From positions 793,501 to 857,500 of the forward strand of contig NZ_CP079194.1 of the NCBI RefSeq assembly GCF_019297855.1: a DNA stretch of 64,000 nt, in the 5' to 3' direction. Of this stretch, positions 25,791 to 33,936 are shown one piece after another. The notes below the pieces were generated by a model, which did not search any database, was not told where the DNA came from, and saw only the letters and a list, made by a program, of their open reading frames with translations. Positions within the stretch are counted from its first letter, which is position 1, and each line of letters opens with the position of its first letter. Made by a program: the position numbers and the translations under genes. Origin of the DNA: Gymnodinialimonas ceratoperidinii. Its GTDB lineage: Bacteria; Pseudomonadota; Alphaproteobacteria; Rhodobacterales; Rhodobacteraceae.

Positions 25791-26756
25791 ATGCCGGATA
25801 CGTATTCCATGCTTCTGTTTGACGGGTTCTCGAACCTCTGTCTCGCCAATGCGGTGGAGCCTCTGCGCGCGGCCAATACCTTGGCGCGGCGCGAGCTCTA
25901 CCAATGGAGTTTCCTGTCGCTGACCGAGGCACCGATCCACTCGTCCAGCGGCCTGCCGGTGCAGGCGACGCCGCTGTCCTCGCTGCTGTCGGGTGCCTAT
26001 CTCTTCGCGATGCCAAGCTACGGCTTCGAGGCTCTGGCGACGCCTGCGACCGCGCGTGCCTTGCGGGCGGCGTCGAAACGGTTCGAGACGCTCGTGGGCC
26101 TCGACACCGGTGCCTATCTGCTGGCCGCCGCGGGCCTTTTGGACGGACGGCGCGCGACCTGCCATTGGGATACGCTGCCGCAGGCGGCCGAGACGTTTCC
26201 GGAGGTCGATTTCACCGAGGACCGCTTCGTGATCGACGGGGACCGCGTCAGTTGCGGGGGCGCGACGACGACGCTGGAACTGATGCTGGAGTTGATCGAG
26301 CGGCGTCACGGCGCGGCGCTCTCGCTCGAGGTGGCGGCGCTGTTCATGTATGGCGAGAGGGCGCCTTCCGTCCCGCCGGATCGCCTGTTTCCCTCCCATC
26401 GGACGGTCAAGGCGGCGGCGGCCCTCATGCGGCGCCATGTGGAAGACCCCCTGCAGATCGACGCGCTCGCCGCCAAGCTGCACCTCACCCGCCGTGCGCT
26501 GGAGCTGGCGTTTCGCGACCACGCCGGCCTGTCACCCGGCGCGCTTTATCGCAGCATCCGATTGGCCGAGGCGCGGCGGCGGCTGGAGCAGACCCGCGAC
26601 AGCGTGGCAGAGGTGGCCTTGCGCTCGGGCTACCGCGATGCGACGGCTATGACACGCGCCTTCAAGGCGGAATTCGGGATCACACCATCGGCCGCGCGGG
26701 CGGCGGTGAAGACAGAAGGCTCGGCACAGACCGGGCGCAGATCGGAGGGGCGATGA
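25791..26756 (+). CDS. GlxA/CdhR-type AraC-family regulator of carnitine catabolism
   Basis: A 321-residue regulator with an N-terminal DJ-1/GATase1-like domain (about 1-170; MLLFDGFSNLCLANAVEPLRAAN, and CGGATTTLELMLELI) and a C-terminal AraC HTH pair (about 215-315; ALAAKLHLTRRALELAF, EVALRSGYRDATAMTRAF). The same architecture is found in CdhR, the activator of carnitine dehydrogenase genes in Pseudomonas aeruginosa, and this gene diverges from the carnitine operon. Start ATG 25791 (MPDTYSM) is chosen because it begins the domain; the frame is open further upstream. Ends with a 4-bp overlap into the ThDP enzyme gene. Confidence 0.87.
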   Translation: MPDTYSMLLFDGFSNLCLANAVEPLRAANTLARRELYQWSFLSLTEAPIHSSSGLPVQATPLSSLLSGAYLFAMPSYGFEALATPATARALRAASKRFETLVGLDTGAYLLAAAGLLDGRRATCHWDTLPQAAETFPEVDFTEDRFVIDGDRVSCGGATTTLELMLELIERRHGAALSLEVAALFMYGERAPSVPPDRLFPSHRTVKAAAALMRRHVEDPLQIDALAAKLHLTRRALELAFRDHAGLSPGALYRSIRLAEARRRLEQTRDSVAEVALRSGYRDATAMTRAFKAEFGITPSAARAAVKTEGSAQTGRRSEGR

Positions 26757-28336
26757 AACGTACGGTAGGTGAGGTGTTGATCACCCTGTTGGAGCGGCGC
26801 GGCGTCGACACCATCTTCGGCATTCCCGGCGTGCACACGGTCGAGATGTATCGCGGGCTCGACGGGTCGCCCATTCGCCATATCACTCCGCGCCACGAGC
26901 AGAGCGCGGGCTTCATGGCCGACGGCTACGCCCGCGCCACCGGCAAGCCCGGCGTCTGCCTGTTGATCACCGGTCCCGGCGTCACGAACGCGATCACGCC
27001 GATGGCGCAGGCCCGCGCCGACAGCATCCCGATGCTGGTGATCTCCGGCGTCAATCGCGCCGAGACATTCGGACAGGAGGAAGGGTTCCTCCACGAACTT
27101 CCCGACCAGCAAGCGATGATGGCGCAGGTCGCGGTTCTGTCGCAGACGCTGCACAGGGGCGAAGACCTCGAGCGGGTCGTGGACCGAGCCTTCGCGGCGA
27201 TGACGACGGGTCGCCCCGGCCCCGTCCATATCGAGGTGCCGCTCGACGTGATGAAGCAACAGATCGAGACGCCGCCTGAGCGCGCGGCGGTCGAGACGCG
27301 TCGGAGCCCGGACGCGGGCGAGATCTCTGACGCGGCCGCCCGGCTGAGCGCAGCAAAACGCCCGATGATCCTTGCAGGGGGCGGCGCGGTGGGCGCGGCG
27401 GAGGCGATCCGGTCACTGGCAGAGGCGCTCGACGCGCCCGTCGTGACCACAACCAACGCGCGGGGCGTTCTGGGCGGCCACCCGCTTTGCATTCCCGCCA
27501 GCCCGTCTCTGCCCTCCGTGCGGCAATTGATGGCCGAGGCCGACGCCGTGCTCGCCATTGGCACGCAATTCGGGCGCACCGATTATGACATGTATGAAGA
27601 TGGCAAGGCTCCGGCCCTCTCCGACCTGATCCGCGTGGATTGCGATGCCGTCCAGATCACCCGCGGTCGCCTGCCGGACCTCGCTATCGTCTCCGACGCC
27701 CACGCGGCCGTCTCGGCGCTGGTTGAAGCGGTCACCCCGCGCGCGTCAGAGGCCGCGGGCGCGTGGTTGGCGGAAACGGCGCGGAAGGATGCTCTGGCGG
27801 AGCTGTCGGCGGAATATCTCAGCCATATCGACGTCATCGACACCATTACGAAGGCGCTGCCCGACAGCCGGATCGTGGGCGACAGCACGCAGGTGATCTA
27901 TGCGGGCAACATGTACGCCGACATCAGCCAGCCCCGCGGTTGGTTCAACGCGGCGACGGGATATGGCGCCTTGGGTTATGGCCCTTCGGCCGCGATCGGG
28001 GCGGCGCTGGGCGGGGCCGCCACGCCGACCGTTTGCATCACTGGCGACGGCGGTCTGCAATTCTGCCTGTCCGAGCTGGGTACGGCGGTTGACGAGGAAA
28101 CGCCGGTGATCTTCGTGGTGTGGAACAACCACGGCTATCAGGAGATCGAGCGCTACATGGTCGACAACCAGATCGTGCCGGAAGGGGTAAAGCCCTCGGC
28201 ACCGGATTTCGTCGCGGTGGCCCGCGCCTATGGCATGGCGGCGGAGCGGATCGAGGGAGAGGCGGGCCTTGCCGACGCGCTTGCCCGCGCTGCCGCCACG
28301 GGCAAGTCCTACCTGATCGAGATGATCGTCCCGTAG
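26753..28336 (+). CDS. Thiamine diphosphate-dependent enzyme, acetolactate synthase-like (AruI-type pattern)
   Basis: A 527-residue three-domain ThDP enzyme: Pyr domain with the catalytic Glu in RHEQSAGFMADGYARATG, central TPP domain, and PP domain with the GDG...NN cofactor motif (GDGGLQFCLSEL ... VVWNN). The beginning GVDTIFGIPGVHTVEMYRGL resembles proteins annotated as 5-guanidino-2-oxopentanoate decarboxylase. It would decarboxylate or transfer a 2-keto acid unit. Coupled by a 4-bp overlap to the carnitine regulator gene, it may belong to the same regulon, but no step of the known carnitine route needs it. Substrate unassigned. Confidence 0.8.
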   Translation: MKRTVGEVLITLLERRGVDTIFGIPGVHTVEMYRGLDGSPIRHITPRHEQSAGFMADGYARATGKPGVCLLITGPGVTNAITPMAQARADSIPMLVISGVNRAETFGQEEGFLHELPDQQAMMAQVAVLSQTLHRGEDLERVVDRAFAAMTTGRPGPVHIEVPLDVMKQQIETPPERAAVETRRSPDAGEISDAAARLSAAKRPMILAGGGAVGAAEAIRSLAEALDAPVVTTTNARGVLGGHPLCIPASPSLPSVRQLMAEADAVLAIGTQFGRTDYDMYEDGKAPALSDLIRVDCDAVQITRGRLPDLAIVSDAHAAVSALVEAVTPRASEAAGAWLAETARKDALAELSAEYLSHIDVIDTITKALPDSRIVGDSTQVIYAGNMYADISQPRGWFNAATGYGALGYGPSAAIGAALGGAATPTVCITGDGGLQFCLSELGTAVDEETPVIFVVWNNHGYQEIERYMVDNQIVPEGVKPSAPDFVAVARAYGMAAERIEGEAGLADALARAAATGKSYLIEMIVP

Positions 28337-28360
28337 GGCGCGGCCTTGCGCGGGCTCCTG

Positions 28361-30016
28361 TCAGTTGCCCGCGGCTTCCACACCCGCGCCCGCGCCGCCT
28401 TCGGCGCGCTCCTGCAGCAGTTTGGTGAGCCAATCCGGGTCCATCTCCGGCACCGAGGAGAGCAGCAATTCCGTGTAGGGATCATGCGGCGGCTGGAACA
28501 TCTCCTGCTTTGGGCCTTGTTCGACGACAACGCCCTGCCGCATCACCACGACCTCATCGGCGATCGCTTTCACCGTCGCGAGGTCATGGGTGATGAACAT
28601 ATAGGCGAGGTCAAACTCGGTCTGCAGCTTGTCGAGGAGCTTCAGGATGCCCTCGGCCACAAGCTGATCCAGCGCGCTCGTGACCTCGTCGCAGATGATG
28701 AACTGCGGCTCGGCGGCAAGCGCGCGGGCGATGCCGATGCGCTGCTTCTGACCTCCCGAAAGCTCGGACGGGAGGCGGTCGATATAATCGTCGGGCTCCA
28801 ATTCGATCAGCGACAATAGGTTGCGCACGCGTTCTTCCAACGCACGGCCCTGCAGGCCGAGGTACATCTGCGCCGGACGCCCGATCAGCTCGCGCAGTTT
28901 CTGTTTCGGGTTCAGCGCCGTGTCGGCCATCTGGTAGATCATCTGCGCCTGACGCAGCTGGTCCTTCGTCCGTTTGCGGTAGTCGAGCGGCAGCGGCGTG
29001 CCGTTGAACAGCACCTCACCGGCGCGCGGCGGGAGCAGCCCGGTGATCACCCGCGCGGCCGTCGATTTGCCCGACCCCGATTCACCCACAACCGCGACGG
29101 TGCGTTTGGCGTGGATGTCGAAGGAGACGTCCTCGAGCACGTTCAGCGTGCCATAGCCGGCGGTGACATGTCGGACGGAGACCACGGGCACGGCGTCGGC
29201 CGGGGCAGGGGGTTGTTCGACCCGCGCATGGCTGCGCACGGCCCAGAGCGACTTGGTATATTCTTCCGTCGGAGCGGTGAGCATCCGTCCAGTCTCGGCT
29301 TCCTCGACCTCTTCCCCCTTCAGCAGAACCTTGATGCGATCCGCCATCTGCGCCACCACGGCGAGGTCATGGGTGATGTAGATCGCCGCCGTGTTGAACT
29401 GCTCGACGATGTCCCGGATCGAGGCCAGAACCTCGATCTGGGTGGTGACGTCGAGCGCCGTGGTCGGCTCGTCGAAGATGATCAGGTCAGGGCGGCAGGA
29501 CATCGCCATGGCGGTCATCGCGCGCTGCAACTGCCCGCCCGAGACCTGATGGGGATAGCGGAAGCCGATGGTGCCGGGCTCGGGCAGATGCATCTTCTCG
29601 TAGAGCACCGTCGCGTCCGAAGCCGCCTCGCGCCGGCCCATGACGCCATGCTCGACCGGGCCCTCGCAATACTGGTCGATCAGCCGATGCGCCGGGTTGA
29701 AACTCGCCGCCGCCGATTGCGCCACATAGGCGATCCGCTTGCCGCGCAGGTTTCGGCGCTCGGCCTCCGATGCGTTACGCAGGTCGATGCCGTCGAACAT
29801 GATTTCGCCGCCCGAGATCCGGCAGCCGTCGCGCGCGAACCCCATGGCGGCGAGGCCGATGGTGGATTTGCCCGCGCCGGACTCGCCGATCAGGCCCAGA
29901 ACTTCGCCCCGGTGCAGCGTCAGGTCCACGCCCTTGACGATCTCCAGCCACTCCTCATCGGCGCGGCCTTCGATGCGCAGGTCTTTCATCGTCAGAAGGA
30001 TTTCTTTCTCGGTCAT
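28361..30016 (-). CDS. Oligopeptide-type ABC transporter ATPase, fused DppD-DppF form
   Basis: A 551-residue protein made of two complete ABC ATPase domains. The first has GESGAGKST near residue 43 and VSGGQLQRAMTAMA; the second has GESGSGKST near residue 317 and LSGGQKQRIGIARALA with FIICDEVTSALD. Both ATPases of a dipeptide/nickel-type importer are thus on one chain. Last gene of a leftward operon after two permeases and the binding protein, spaced 4 bp from the permease. Convergent with the ThDP enzyme (24 bp gap). Substrate is likely a peptide or opine-like amide; the downstream logic with hyuAB hints at cyclic amides, which is inference. Confidence 0.88.
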   Translation of the reverse strand: MTEKEILLTMKDLRIEGRADEEWLEIVKGVDLTLHRGEVLGLIGESGAGKSTIGLAAMGFARDGCRISGGEIMFDGIDLRNASEAERRNLRGKRIAYVAQSAAASFNPAHRLIDQYCEGPVEHGVMGRREAASDATVLYEKMHLPEPGTIGFRYPHQVSGGQLQRAMTAMAMSCRPDLIIFDEPTTALDVTTQIEVLASIRDIVEQFNTAAIYITHDLAVVAQMADRIKVLLKGEEVEEAETGRMLTAPTEEYTKSLWAVRSHARVEQPPAPADAVPVVSVRHVTAGYGTLNVLEDVSFDIHAKRTVAVVGESGSGKSTAARVITGLLPPRAGEVLFNGTPLPLDYRKRTKDQLRQAQMIYQMADTALNPKQKLRELIGRPAQMYLGLQGRALEERVRNLLSLIELEPDDYIDRLPSELSGGQKQRIGIARALAAEPQFIICDEVTSALDQLVAEGILKLLDKLQTEFDLAYMFITHDLATVKAIADEVVVMRQGVVVEQGPKQEMFQPPHDPYTELLLSSVPEMDPDWLTKLLQERAEGGAGAGVEAAGN

Positions 30017-30020
30017 GTCG

Positions 30021-30944
30021 TTATTCCTTCAAGCCGGAGGCGCGGTGGAGCTGCCAGTCGACCACGAAGTTGACGCTCACCGTCAACAGCGCGATGGCGC
30101 CGGCGGGCAGAAGCGGCGTGATGTCTCCAAAGGTGATCAGCGTCGCGTTATCCTTCACCATCGAGCCCCAGTCCGCTGTGGAAGGCGGCATGCCCAGGCC
30201 GAGGAAAGAGAGCGCCGAGATCATCAGGAAGACGAAGCAGAACCGCAGCCCGAACTCTGCCACCAGCGGCGCCATGGCGTTTGGCAGGATCTCGCGGGTG
30301 ATCAGCCGCCACAGGCTTTCGCCACGCAGCTTGGCAGCCTCGACGTAGTCCATCACCACGATGTTCATCGCCACCGCGCGCGCTAGGCGGAACACGCGGG
30401 TGCTGTCGATCAGGGCGATGATGATGATCATGTTGACGATGGAGGTGCCAACGATGGTCAGCAGGAGCAGCGCGAAGATCAGCGCCGGGATCGCCATCAG
30501 CACGTCCACGGTGCGCGACAGGATCTGGTCCAGCCAGCCGCCCATGATTGCCGCCAGAAGGCCAAGGACCGAGCCGATGATGAAGGCGAGCGCGGTGGTC
30601 AGGAAGGCGATGCCCACGGTGTTGCGCGCGGCGTAGATCATCCGCGAGAGCATGTCGCGCCCGAGATTGTCGGTGCCCAGAAGATTCACCTCGCTCCAGG
30701 GCTCATATTCGCGGCCGACGATTTCGGTCTCGCCAAACGGAGCGATCAGCGGCGCGAAGACGGCGACGATGATGTAGATCACGATGATCATCATGCCGAA
30801 GCTCGCCGTCATGGGCGCGGTGCGCAGCTCTTTCGCCACGCCTCGGGGGGCGACGGCGACAGCGCCTTGGCGGAATACCAACCCGGCGCCCATCGCGACC
30901 GCGATGGCGAGGGCCAGCCAGAGAAGACCAATGAATAATGCCAT
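30021..30944 (-). CDS. Oligopeptide-type ABC permease (DppC-like)
   Basis: A 307-residue inner-membrane permease. An extra N-terminal hydrophobic helix (LFIGLLWLALAIAVAMGAGLV) precedes the usual DppC helix (FGMMIIVIYIIVAVFAPLIAPFG). The conserved LLGTDNLGRDMLSRMIYAAR and the cytoplasmic loop EAAKLRGESLWRLITREILPN are DppC hallmarks. It is 12 bp downstream of the DppB-type gene. The longer N-terminus is mildly unusual, since most DppC proteins start with a single membrane helix. Confidence 0.88.
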   Translation of the reverse strand: MALFIGLLWLALAIAVAMGAGLVFRQGAVAVAPRGVAKELRTAPMTASFGMMIIVIYIIVAVFAPLIAPFGETEIVGREYEPWSEVNLLGTDNLGRDMLSRMIYAARNTVGIAFLTTALAFIIGSVLGLLAAIMGGWLDQILSRTVDVLMAIPALIFALLLLTIVGTSIVNMIIIIALIDSTRVFRLARAVAMNIVVMDYVEAAKLRGESLWRLITREILPNAMAPLVAEFGLRFCFVFLMISALSFLGLGMPPSTADWGSMVKDNATLITFGDITPLLPAGAIALLTVSVNFVVDWQLHRASGLKE

Positions 30945-30956
30945 GTCTCAGCCCCC

Positions 30957-31913
30957 TCAGCGACGGTGCACGAGGCGGGGGTTGGACAAGGTCGCCAACA
31001 CATCCGCGGTGAGGTTCAGCAGCACGTAGGCTGCGGCGAAGATCAGTGCGATGCCTTGCACCACCGGCATGTCCCGCGCGGACACGCTGTCTACCATGAG
31101 CTGCCCGAGGCCGGGGTAGACGAAGACCACCTCGACCACGACCACGCCGGTGATCAGGTAGGCGAGGTTCAGCGCGATCACGTTGATGATCGGGGCCAGC
31201 GCGTTGGGCAGCGCGTGTTTCACGATCACCCGCATCGGCGACATGCCCTTGAGCCGCGCCATCTCGATATAGGGGCTGGCGAGCAGGTTGATGATCGCGG
31301 CCCGCGTCATGCGCATCATGTGCGCGGTGACCACGAGGGTGAGCGTCAGGGCTGGCAGGAACGCCCGGTGCAGGTACTCGCCCCAGCTGACTTCGCCGCG
31401 CATTGACGACATGGAGGGGAACGGCCCGCCCGCGCCTGCGAGATAGAAGATCAGGATGTAGGCGACGAAGAATTCGGGAAAGGAGATCGAGGTCAGTGCC
31501 GAGGCATTGGCGAAACGATCGAAGAAGGAGTTGCGGAACAGCGCCGCGAGGATGCCGAGGATCAGCGACAGCGGCACCGCGATGATGGCCGCGTAAAGCG
31601 CCAGCGAGAGCGTCCAGCTCAGGCGGCGGCCGATCAGCTCGGATACGGATTGCCCGTTGGCAAGGCTCTGGCCCAGATCACCCCGGACCACGTCGCCGAG
31701 CCAGTTGGCATAGCGCACCAGCATCGGGTCGTTGAGGCCCAGTTGATTGCGCAGCGCGGCGACGGTTTCGGGGGTGGCGGATTGGCCAAGGATCTCTTGC
31801 GCGAAGTCGCCGGGCAGAAGCTCGGTGCCGAGGAAGATGATCAATGACACGACGAACAACGTGACGAGGCCAAGGGCCAGACGCTGCAAAATCATCGTCG
31901 AGATATGTGACAT
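30957..31913 (-). CDS. Oligopeptide-type ABC permease (DppB-like)
   Basis: A 318-residue inner-membrane permease with an N-terminal helix (LALGLVTLFVVSLIIFLGTELLPGD), LGLNDPMLVRYANWLGDVVRGDLG, and the cytoplasmic EMARLKGMSPMRVIVKHALPNAL coupling loop, all standard for DppB. About six membrane helices are visible. The operon order is binding protein, DppB, DppC, ATPase, with a hairpin between the first two genes. Confidence 0.9.
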   Translation of the reverse strand: MSHISTMILQRLALGLVTLFVVSLIIFLGTELLPGDFAQEILGQSATPETVAALRNQLGLNDPMLVRYANWLGDVVRGDLGQSLANGQSVSELIGRRLSWTLSLALYAAIIAVPLSLILGILAALFRNSFFDRFANASALTSISFPEFFVAYILIFYLAGAGGPFPSMSSMRGEVSWGEYLHRAFLPALTLTLVVTAHMMRMTRAAIINLLASPYIEMARLKGMSPMRVIVKHALPNALAPIINVIALNLAYLITGVVVVEVVFVYPGLGQLMVDSVSARDMPVVQGIALIFAAAYVLLNLTADVLATLSNPRLVHRR

Positions 31914-31999
31914 GGGGTCCCTTCAGGGCGGGCATTTGCCCGGATTCTTGCTGTTTTTGGTTCCGGTCGGAACGGACGTGAGTGCAGATGAAATGGAAA

Positions 32000-32025
32000 C
32001 CCCCGGCCAGATGGCTGGCCGGGGG
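32000..32025 (-). terminator. Hairpin between binding-protein and permease genes
   Basis: A perfect 11-bp stem (32000-32010 with 32015-32025) closes an ATGG loop 10 bp after the binding-protein stop on the minus strand, followed by GTTTCCATTTC. It likely reduces read-through into the permease genes or stabilises the binding-protein message. Confidence 0.72.
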
Positions 32026-32035
32026 GGAATTTGGC

Positions 32036-33604
32036 TCAGGAAGCGAAGGACCAGCGTTCTGCGATGCGCTGGCCATCGTTGCGCCAGTTGGCGGCAATTT
32101 CGTCCGGTCGCGCCAGCGCCTCGGTATGCGCGCCCACGTAGGAGGCGAACATCGGGATGAGCGCACCGCCCTGGTTGGCACAGATGTCCTGCATCTCGTA
32201 GTACATCTCGCGGCGCAGGTCCTGATCCAGCTCGGAGCGGGCCTGAACCAGCAGCTCGTTGAACCGCTCGTGCGACCAATAGGTCTCGTTCCATGCCGCA
32301 CCTTCGGAGTAGGCGGTGGAGAACATGAGGTCTTCCGTCGGACGGCCACTCCAGTAGGTGCCGGCGAAGGGCTTCTGCATCCAGACGTTGGACCAGTAGC
32401 CATCGTCGGGCTCGCGCACCACTTCAAGGTTGATGCCCGCCGCCGCCGCGGATTCCGCGAACAGGACGCCCGCATCCAGCGCACCGGCAAAGGCCGCGTC
32501 CGCGAGGTGGATCTGCACGTCGAGGTTCTCCATGCCGGCCTCACGCAGGTGGAAGCGCGCGCGGTCGGGGTCGTAGCTGTGCTGTTCCAGCTCGGCGTTG
32601 TAGAACTGCTGGCCCGAGCCAATCGGGTGGTCGTTGCCGATCTCGCCGTAGCCGTTGAGGATCGTGTCTACCAGCTGCTGCCGGTCGATGGCGAACTTCA
32701 GCGCCATGCGCACGTCATTGTTGTTGAACGGCTCCGCACGGGTGTCCATCGGCAGGCCGTAGTGCTGCGTGCCCGCGACCGAGAGGATCTGGATGCCCGG
32801 CGCGCGTTCCAGCAGGTGCACCGTGTTCAGGTCCGCGGTGTCGATGTAGTCCACCTCGCCCGAGATCAGCGCGTTCTGGCGCGCGGCGTTGTCGTGGATC
32901 ACGATCTGCTCGATCGCGTCGAAATGCGCGCGGTCGGTCTTCCAGTAGCCGTCGTGGCGCGTGTAGCTGGCCGAGACGCCGAACTCGAGATCGTTGAGCA
33001 CGTAGGGCCCGCAACCGTCCGTTGTCATCGGATCGATCGCCCCGTCGTTCACGGCGGGCAGGATCGGCAGGTGGTAGTCGGAGACCACGAAGGGGAAGTC
33101 GGCGTTGCCGGATTCCAGCGTGAAGACCACGGTCATGCCATCGGCGGTGATGTCGGTGATCGGCGCCACGATGGGGGCCGCCGCCGAGGTCGAATCCTCG
33201 CCGCGGTGATAGTTGATCGAGGCGATGACATCCTCGGCGGTCATGATGTGACCGGAGTGGAAGGCCACGTTCTCGCGCAGGCGGAACGTCCAGGTCTTCG
33301 CGTCGGCCGAGGCTTCCCAGCTCTCTGCCAGCTCGGGCACGAGGGTGCCATCGGCGGCGATCTCGGTCAGGTAGTTGTTGCGGGTGTGGCCCTGCAGGAT
33401 GGTGAAGTCGTTTTCCCATGTGCCGGGATCGAGCGAGTCGGTGGTGGAGCCATGGGCCATACCGATACGCAGCGTACCGCCCCGGACCGGTTGCGCGCGG
33501 AGCGGCGTGCCCCAAGGCGTGATGAGGGCGGCGGTGCCAACGGCAGCGGTGCCTTGAAGCATGGTCCGACGGCTCACGCCACCGGGTCGGTTGAACTTGG
33601 TCAT
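32036..33604 (-). CDS. Oligopeptide-type ABC transporter substrate-binding protein, Tat-exported
   Basis: A 522-residue family 5 solute-binding protein. The N-terminus carries a twin-arginine motif (SRRTML, Arg12-Arg13) and a hydrophobic stretch, so it is exported folded to the periplasm. RGGTLRIGMAHGSTTDSLDPG and YDPDRARFHLREAG are family 5 features. The frame opens at GTG 33616, but ATG 33604 (MTKFNRPGG) has GGAG at good spacing. First gene of the leftward transporter operon. Its ligand is not predictable from sequence. Confidence 0.88.
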   Translation of the reverse strand: MTKFNRPGGVSRRTMLQGTAAVGTAALITPWGTPLRAQPVRGGTLRIGMAHGSTTDSLDPGTWENDFTILQGHTRNNYLTEIAADGTLVPELAESWEASADAKTWTFRLRENVAFHSGHIMTAEDVIASINYHRGEDSTSAAAPIVAPITDITADGMTVVFTLESGNADFPFVVSDYHLPILPAVNDGAIDPMTTDGCGPYVLNDLEFGVSASYTRHDGYWKTDRAHFDAIEQIVIHDNAARQNALISGEVDYIDTADLNTVHLLERAPGIQILSVAGTQHYGLPMDTRAEPFNNNDVRMALKFAIDRQQLVDTILNGYGEIGNDHPIGSGQQFYNAELEQHSYDPDRARFHLREAGMENLDVQIHLADAAFAGALDAGVLFAESAAAAGINLEVVREPDDGYWSNVWMQKPFAGTYWSGRPTEDLMFSTAYSEGAAWNETYWSHERFNELLVQARSELDQDLRREMYYEMQDICANQGGALIPMFASYVGAHTEALARPDEIAANWRNDGQRIAERWSFAS

Positions 33605-33616
33605 TGATGTCTCCAC

Positions 33617-33936
33617 TGTTGTGACTTCTGACCGGTTTGCCCGGCCTGTTTGTCAGGTCATTCTGCCCGCGATAGTCTGCGTTTCAAGCTCTAGATGCAA
33701 CCGGCTAGGCAAGTTTGTCAGGAGGGCGGGCGCTTGACAGAACCGGTTTTAGCGGTGGTTTGACAGGCTGCAGCGGTTCCAGAGCGGAGGCCCGACGCGT
33801 CCATCGTCAAGCAATAAAGGGGCTGGAGCGGATGTGAGAAGTATTCAGGTATGCAGGACTGTCGCGCGAGGGCGGTCAGTAAATCGGCTACGCGGCCCGC
33901 GACGCGCGGACCGGGAAATCGCGCTGTATCCCGCCC
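33617..33936. promoter_or_regulatory. 320-bp intergenic region with repeated decamers upstream of the ABC operon
   Basis: No convincing gene lies here. The decamer GTTTGTCAGG occurs at 33648-33657 and 33713-33722, and GTTTGACAGG at 33758-33767. ACCGGTTT appears twice, once within the palindrome AACCGGTT near 33741. Because the ABC operon starts at 33604 on the minus strand and hyuB ends at 33937, these repeats should control the ABC operon. No confident -10/-35 pair is seen. Confidence 0.35.
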
